From Methylobacterium sp. R2-1 (lineage in GTDB: Bacteria; Pseudomonadota; Alphaproteobacteria; Rhizobiales; Beijerinckiaceae), in the NCBI RefSeq assembly GCF_014191355.1, contig NZ_JACHWM010000013.1:155958-219957 (forward strand): a DNA stretch of 64,000 nt. Direction: 5' to 3'. The stretch's first letter is position 1; each line of letters starts with the position of its first letter. Below the pieces are notes generated by a model, which worked only from the letters and a program-made list of their open reading frames with translations, was not told the origin of the DNA and made no database searches. Both the position numbers and the translations under genes were made by a program. Positions 59,648 to 64,000 of this stretch are shown here, piece after piece.

Positions 59648-60340
59648 ATGACCCCAGAGCCCCTCCCGCTCGCCCCCCTTGCCGTGCCGTCCATCGCCAT
59701 CAACTCCGGCAGCGCCCCGCCGCCCATGGCGGCCAATACGGCACAAGAGAAGGCACCGCTGGTCGCCCCCAGCTTGATCCTGATAGGCCGCGACGAGCGT
59801 AGCCGCCCGCACGCGAGTTCCTTCACCGCCGACGATGCCGAGGCCGCCAGCCGTGCCGCCGAGCTGATGGGCTTGCGTACCCTAATGGTCACGGAGGCAC
59901 TTCGCTCGCTTGCCGACGACTTGCCCAGGGGGCGCCTCTTCGCCAGCGGGAAGGCGTTCGTACCCTTCTGCTCAGCCAAAGCCTTCGCTGACATGCTCGC
60001 CGCCGCCGGCCTACCTGATACGCCAACGCCTGTCAGGGCCGCAGGCAAGGCCGCTGGCGCCCCTCCGCCCGCCGGCGCAAGCTCGGGCGGCAAGGGCAGC
60101 CCGGATGCCCCTGGCGGTGCGCCCAAGGCGCCGAGTGACTGGTCTGCTATCGGCATCGGCAGCACTGTGCTCGCCTGCCAGGGGCCAATGGAGGGCTGGT
60201 GGGAGGCCGTAGTGCTCTACACCAAGGCCAACGATTCGTTCGTGCTCCGCTGGCGCGACTTCCCCGATGACGGCGAATTTACGCGGGCACGCAGGGACCT
60301 AGCACTGATGCCGCCCGGCTCGCGCGAGGGGTTGGGCTAG
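59648..60340 (+). CDS. hypothetical 230-residue protein of the integrated element
   Basis: Pro/Ala-rich N-terminus, a central part LILIGRDERSRPHASSFTAD, DAEAASRAAELMGLRTLMVT, a Gly/Pro/Ala linker (about residues 125-160), and a C-terminal domain SDWSAIGIGSTVLACQGPME, GWWEAVVLYTKANDSFVLRW. That last part resembles Tudor/agenet-type 'W..W..V....ND.F.LRW' barrels. Function is unknown; the barrel suggests binding. It may be expressed from the promoter at 59452 through the hairpin leader. It ends 4 bases before the DUF3768 gene. Confidence 0.6.
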   Translation: MTPEPLPLAPLAVPSIAINSGSAPPPMAANTAQEKAPLVAPSLILIGRDERSRPHASSFTADDAEAASRAAELMGLRTLMVTEALRSLADDLPRGRLFASGKAFVPFCSAKAFADMLAAAGLPDTPTPVRAAGKAAGAPPPAGASSGGKGSPDAPGGAPKAPSDWSAIGIGSTVLACQGPMEGWWEAVVLYTKANDSFVLRWRDFPDDGEFTRARRDLALMPPGSREGLG

Positions 60341-60344
60341 GAGC

Positions 60345-60689
60345 GTGGCCGCCTCGTCCGCCACCAAGTATCTGCACCGAGCGCGCGACCTGAATGATGC
60401 CTTCCGCCGGAGCTTCTCCGCCGGGCGGGTCGTGCTAACCGCCGGCATCGCGGCTGTACCTGAGCCCTGTCGCACTGCGCTCTTGGCGGCGGTGCGAGGA
60501 TTTGAGTGCTTCGACGCCGACAACGACCCCCACGGCGAGCACGACTTCGGCGAGGTTCAGGTCGGTAAGGCTCGCTGCCTCTGGAAGATCGACGCATATG
60601 ACCGGGCGCTCACCGTCGCCTCGCCCGATCCGACTGACTCGGCGGTCACCGTGCGGGTGCTGACCGTCATGCTCGCCGAGGAGTACTAA
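60345..60689 (+). CDS. DUF3768 domain protein
   Basis: 114 residues from GTG. The family signature is clear: NDAFRRSFSAGRVVLTAGIA, VRGFECFDADNDPHGEHDFG, CLWKIDAYD, SPDPTDSAVTVRVLTVMLAEEY. DUF3768 proteins are small, common on alphaproteobacterial plasmids and integrated elements, and without known activity. It is co-directional with its neighbours at gaps of 4 and 2 bases. Confidence 0.88.
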   Translation: MAASSATKYLHRARDLNDAFRRSFSAGRVVLTAGIAAVPEPCRTALLAAVRGFECFDADNDPHGEHDFGEVQVGKARCLWKIDAYDRALTVASPDPTDSAVTVRVLTVMLAEEY

Positions 60690-60691
60690 CC

Positions 60692-61075
60692 GTGGGTGGG
60701 CGCCAGCTCACCGCCGCGCAGATGCCAACGCCCGGCCCTTGGCTCGTGCGTCGCGAGGCCGAAGCGGACGCACCCGCCAAAGTTCGCCTGCTCGGTATCG
60801 AGCCGGCGGCCAAGGATCGACCGGGCAGCTTTCCGTACCTCGTCCGCCAGGATCGGCCGTTCACGTCGGGCGAGTGCCCGCTGCATCTCGCGGTCGGCAT
60901 CCAGAGGCTCGCCGACGCTCGGCTGATGGCCGCCGCGCCCGACCTCGCGTCGATGCTCCTCAACGTGCTGATCGTGCGCGAACTGCGGTCGTCTGTCCTC
61001 GATCACGAGACGCAGAAGGTGGTCGTCGCTGCCTGGAACCTCTTGGTGCGGGTGACCCCGCACCTTGAAATATGA
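60692..61075 (+). CDS. hypothetical phage/plasmid-type protein
   Basis: 127 residues from GTG, two bases after the DUF3768 stop. TPGPWLVRREAE ... FPYLVRQDRPF and LADARLMAAAPDLASMLLNV show the 'a.ArLMaaAPdLl.aL' pattern of short prophage proteins of unknown role. It is convergent with the XRE repressor gene, with 29 bases between. Confidence 0.65.
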   Translation: MGGRQLTAAQMPTPGPWLVRREAEADAPAKVRLLGIEPAAKDRPGSFPYLVRQDRPFTSGECPLHLAVGIQRLADARLMAAAPDLASMLLNVLIVRELRSSVLDHETQKVVVAAWNLLVRVTPHLEI

Positions 61076-61104
61076 GCGCCGGGATCACACGCGGCGCTCG
61101 CACC

Positions 61105-61383
61105 TCATGGCGGCGGTGGCTCGCGCTTGGCCCTACGGCCCGACCGCAGCGGCTTGGGCCGAGGAGCTCCCGGTTCAGGCGCGGTGAGCAGGACGGCGAT
61201 GGGCACGGCCAACACTTCTGCCATCGCTTCGAGCGTCGAGATGGTCACGTTCTCCGAGCCGCGCTCGACCCGCCCGACATAGGCCCGGTCGATGCCGGCC
61301 GCGAGGGCAAGACGCTCTTGCGACAGATCGCGTTCGACCCGCAGCCGCCGCAGGTTCCAGCCGATGATCGCCCGCGCATCCAT
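61105..61383 (-). CDS. XRE family transcriptional repressor
   Basis: 92 residues; helix-turn-helix NLRRLRVERDLSQERLALAA, GIDRAYVGRVERGSENVTIS, TLEAMAEVLAVPIAVLL is a textbook XRE domain of the type found in plasmid and ICE control genes. The basic Pro/Arg tail is short. It is the only minus-strand gene in this part of the element and a candidate binder of the dyad in the promoter at 59452. Confidence 0.88.
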   Translation of the reverse strand: MDARAIIGWNLRRLRVERDLSQERLALAAGIDRAYVGRVERGSENVTISTLEAMAEVLAVPIAVLLTAPEPGAPRPKPLRSGRRAKREPPPP

Positions 61384-61544
61384 CGCGCGAGCAGGCCCGA
61401 TCCGCGGCTTGACAATCGACGGACTGACAGTCCCAAATTATCCAAGGCCGGATGAGGCCGATGACGAAAGGCGCGAGCACGATGAGGGGGATTCTAGGAC
61501 GGAACCGCACATTTCGACCTGAACCACGGCCTGCTCCCGGAAGA

Positions 61545-62738
61545 ATGCCAACCAGGACGCACCAAAGCATCGCCGCCGTTCTCGGCAGTGTCGTCATGTC
61601 CGGTGCGGCCGGGCCTGCACAGGCGCAGAATGGACCTGCGGCAGCGACTCAAGTCGAGGCTGGCGAGGCGGCAGGGATCTGCCCGCCGCCGCTGGCGAGC
61701 CCGGCGCTGGCACGGATTGCCGAGCGCGTCGGTCGCAAGCTAACCGGACAGGTGACGAGCTTCGATGCCCGCGCGGCCCTGGCACTCGTCAGCCGTGACC
61801 TGAATGCCTATGCCCGCCTGGAGCTGCCGGGGGCAGCCTATGCGGCAAGCCGTGACACGCTGGCCCGCCTCGACAGTCCGACAGTTGCCGCCTGCTGGCC
61901 GCAGCTTGCCAAGGTCCTGGTGGGAGCGCGCGAGCCTGCGCCGCTCTCCGCCCCGTCGGTTCCGAATGCCGGTACGCAGCGTTACGAAGCGCAACGGGCC
62001 GAGATGGCCGAGCGTCACCGCGCAAATACCGAGGCGGCCCAGGCACGCGCGGCCGAGTTGCAAGCGCGAGAAGAAGCGATCAACGCCAGGGTCGCGTCCC
62101 ATGCCGAGGTTGCGCGGCAACAGCAGGCCGAGCTTGCGGCGCGCGAGCGCGAGGAGCGGGCGCGGGAGCTCGCCAGTCAGCAGCAGGCCCGGGCGGAGCA
62201 GGAGCGCGAGCGGCAGGCTGACCTCGCTGCCGCGCACGCCCGCTCCGACGCGCTCCAGGCCGAAGCTGCAGCCCGGCGCGAGGTGGCCGAGCGGGAAGTG
62301 GCGGTCGAGCGCGAGCGCCAAGCCCGGCAGATCCGTGAGCAACATGCGACGCTGGCCAAGGCTCACGCCGACGCACAGGCCCGCTACGTTGCCGCAGAGC
62401 AGTCGCGCAAGCTCACCCGGGAAATCGACCAACTCGAAGCCGAGCGGCAAGCCTCGGTGCAGGCCGCCGAACGGGCGAAGCGGCCGGAATGCCGCGAGGC
62501 CGACCGTGTTGTCGGCGAGGAGACCAGCGCCTTGCAGAAGGCCGGCATCTCGGTGGCCGATATCGCACTGAAGTTGACCGCCGGGATGCGAGGCGAGGCC
62601 TGTGCGGCGGCTCGTAAGGCGTTCACCTCGACCGAGCGCATGCGGGCCTCGGCCGCCCGCTGCGAGCCGCTGGAAGCGATCCCGCACAACCAACTCTCGA
62701 CCGAGTTGCGCGAAATCATCCTCGAACAGGGCTGCTGA
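61545..62738 (+). CDS. secreted coiled-coil protein
   Basis: 397 residues from ATG 61545, chosen because it directly precedes a signal peptide (SIAAVLGSVVMSGAAGPAQA). In-frame upstream ATGs at 61452, 61461 and 61482 would add an Arg-rich tail. A globular part with two cysteines is followed by a long Ala/Glu/Arg/Gln coiled coil (about residues 150-320). The C-terminal domain has four cysteines (PECREAD, GEACAAAR, AARCEPLE, EQGC). Topology suggests a periplasmic rod. No enzyme motif. The GYF-domain gene follows in the same direction. Confidence 0.65.
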   Translation: MPTRTHQSIAAVLGSVVMSGAAGPAQAQNGPAAATQVEAGEAAGICPPPLASPALARIAERVGRKLTGQVTSFDARAALALVSRDLNAYARLELPGAAYAASRDTLARLDSPTVAACWPQLAKVLVGAREPAPLSAPSVPNAGTQRYEAQRAEMAERHRANTEAAQARAAELQAREEAINARVASHAEVARQQQAELAAREREERARELASQQQARAEQERERQADLAAAHARSDALQAEAAARREVAEREVAVERERQARQIREQHATLAKAHADAQARYVAAEQSRKLTREIDQLEAERQASVQAAERAKRPECREADRVVGEETSALQKAGISVADIALKLTAGMRGEACAAARKAFTSTERMRASAARCEPLEAIPHNQLSTELREIILEQGC

Positions 62739-62769
62739 GCTGCCCGCCGCGATAGAAGGGACCACCCGA

Positions 62770-63570
62770 GTGGCTGATTGGTACTATGAACGCACTGGTA
62801 CGCGGGCCGGGCCGGTCGAGGAGGCTGAGATGCACCAGCTTCTCGCCGCGGGCACGATCACCCGAGACACCCTGGTCTGGAGCTCGGGCATCGGGCGTGA
62901 TTTCGTGCCGCTTGGGGACACGGCACTGGCTCCCGCGGCGACCGAACCGCCGCCGCTGCCCGCCGGTGCGGTGGACGATTCGCTCGTTTGGGTGCTCGTG
63001 GCAATCCCGCTCGGGTCGGCGATCCTGGAGCAGGCGGTGGGAAGGACGAGCATCTCGTTGTGGGGTTGGCCGCTGGCGATCTTCCTGGTCAACCTCGCCG
63101 TCAGCGTTCTCGATGAGCGAAGGGTCCTCCGCAGCGGGGTCAGCGACCGTTCGATCCGACTCGGCGCCTGGGTCTGGCTGGTTCCAGTCTATCTCTACCA
63201 GCGCGCCCGTGCTCTGAGAGGGCCGCGGTACTACGTCTGGGCATGGCTTGCCTCATTCGCGGCCTCGTTGGTTGTTGGCGGCGAAGCGGGCTCGTTACTC
63301 AACGGCGAGACGTACCTCGGCACGGGCGTCCCGGCCTGCGATAGCCGATACCAGATCCGGCAGGTGCGGCAGCTCTTCGACGGACTTGATACGGTGAAGG
63401 CTGCGGGCATTGCGTCGAGCGGCGTGACGAACGCGCGCGAGCTCGGTGCTTCAGGTGACCTGCGCACGTGCGCCGCACAGATCATCGCCACGAACGCGCA
63501 ATCCTACACGGTGGTTTATACAGTCGATCGCCGCGACGACCAGATCCTGACCAACATGCAGATCCGGTAG
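62770..63570 (+). CDS. GYF_2/DUF4339 membrane protein
   Basis: 266 residues from GTG 62770. N-terminal WYYERTGTRAGPVEEAEMHQ with LVWSSGIGRDFVPL is the GYF_2 (DUF4339) domain, a cytosolic peptide-binding module. Hydrophobic helices follow (LVWVLVAIPLGSAIL, WPLAIFLVNLAVSVL, YVWAWLASFAASLVV). The C-terminal ectodomain has cysteines ACDSRY and RTCAAQ and ends in strands (SYTVVYTVDRRDDQILTNMQ). It may pair with the coiled-coil secreted protein upstream. Confidence 0.7.
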   Translation: MADWYYERTGTRAGPVEEAEMHQLLAAGTITRDTLVWSSGIGRDFVPLGDTALAPAATEPPPLPAGAVDDSLVWVLVAIPLGSAILEQAVGRTSISLWGWPLAIFLVNLAVSVLDERRVLRSGVSDRSIRLGAWVWLVPVYLYQRARALRGPRYYVWAWLASFAASLVVGGEAGSLLNGETYLGTGVPACDSRYQIRQVRQLFDGLDTVKAAGIASSGVTNARELGASGDLRTCAAQIIATNAQSYTVVYTVDRRDDQILTNMQIR

Positions 63571-63635
63571 GCACTGTTTTGCGATAATCCGTTAGCATAA
63601 TTCTCGATACGGCCTACTTAGCCGCTGCGCCCTGA

Positions 63636-63912
63636 GATCTGGCGGCAGCCCGGTTCGGTGTCTGCGTGTCCAGTGCCAGTCGCTGGTCGGAGCAGTTCTG
63701 CGAGGAAGAGCAACTCGCACCCAAGCCGTCTGGGGGCGATCACACCTCGCACCTGATCGAGGCGCAGGCCGAGTTGATCCTGACGACTTACGAGGCGCGG
63801 CCGGCGATCTTGCCTCGACGAGTTGCGCGACGCCCTGGCCGAGCACGGCGTGCAGACCAGCACGAGCAGCCTCTCCCGCTTCTTCGCTCGGCACGGCATT
63901 ACCCGCAAAAAC
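63636..63912 (+). pseudogene. IS630 family transposase remnant
   Basis: Reads DLAAARFGVCVSSASRWSEQ (helix-turn-helix start), then KPSGGDHTSHLIEAQAELIL and TTYEARPAIL. A frame change near 63813 is followed by LDELRDALAEHGVQTSTSSL and SRFFARHGITRK. This is the N-terminal DNA-binding half of an IS630-type transposase. The catalytic DDE part does not follow in the window (the sequence after 63915 does not match), so it is a decayed copy. Confidence 0.8.
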
Positions 63913-64000
63913 GTATGGCCCGCCCCGTCCGCAAGTGGCTCGGATCCGCTGGTCTGTGCAGTCTGCATAAACGTATCCGGCCTTCCGACAGCGCCGTTGG

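Overview
The window is high-GC DNA of Methylobacterium/Methylorubrum type (Alphaproteobacteria, Hyphomicrobiales). Supporting signs are the dense ATGA/GTGA-overlapped operons, DUF6894 small proteins, Hint-domain proteins, a complete trimethylamine-oxidation locus, Rhizobiales-like intergenic repeats and an alphaproteobacterial LexA box (GAAC-N7-GAAC). I found no rRNA, tRNA or CRISPR array.

Layout. (1) 1-9.1 kb: an operon for scavenging a small nitrogen compound. It holds an ABC transporter permease and ATPase, a creatininase-family hydrolase, a type III glutamine synthetase, a cupin, two DUF1989 proteins and a biotin carboxylase of the 'urea carboxylase' type. The DUF1989 pair points to guanidine (carboxyguanidine deiminase) rather than urea. 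(2) 9.1-13.6 kb: an alpha/beta hydrolase related to haloacetate dehalogenase, then arsH divergent from arsR-arsC-acr3. acr3 carries an in-frame amber codon. (3) 13.7-24.2 kb: small membrane ORFs, then kdpF-A-B-C, an AT-rich foreign gene wedged between kdpC and kdpD, then kdpD-kdpE-ptsN. A triple 14-bp start-codon repeat couples kdpD to kdpE. (4) 24.4-29.7 kb: TerB-like protein, methyltransferase, a broken Hint-domain gene, a GH43 glycosidase and a TorF-like porin. (5) 29.9-41.6 kb: methylated-amine catabolism. tmm (TMA to TMAO) and tdm (TMAO to DMA plus formaldehyde) lie with an APC permease, a GcvT-like protein and a three-gene haem-dependent dimethylamine N-demethylase set. A divergent LuxR-type regulator with a perfect 24-bp palindrome in front of it is the likely controller. 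(6) 41.6-53.9 kb: an eroded accessory zone. An intact galactonate-type module (SMP-30 lactonase, dgoK, dgoA) sits among decayed genes (chemoreceptor, SNase-like, Abi_C abortive infection, glycosyltransferase, umuD), and two intact Hint proteins share a near-identical Hint half behind unrelated N-termini. (7) 54.2-63.9 kb: an integrated element with P4-type tyrosine integrase, AlpA-like excisionase, a Cys-rich possible replication protein, a DUF927 helicase, a DUF3768 protein, an XRE repressor, secreted/membrane cargo and an IS630 remnant.

Working together: regions 1 and 5 both turn C1/N compounds into ammonium or tetrahydrofolate-bound C1 units, and both use the DUF1989 fold (three genes). 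The metal-binding cysteines differ among the three in an informative way. The least explained structures are the AT-rich gene inside the kdp operon, the iteron-in-hairpin structure between the Rep-like and helicase genes of the element (57.4-57.5 kb), and a strong promoter with a palindrome between its -35 and -10 boxes (59.45 kb) that would make a short hairpin-ended RNA.
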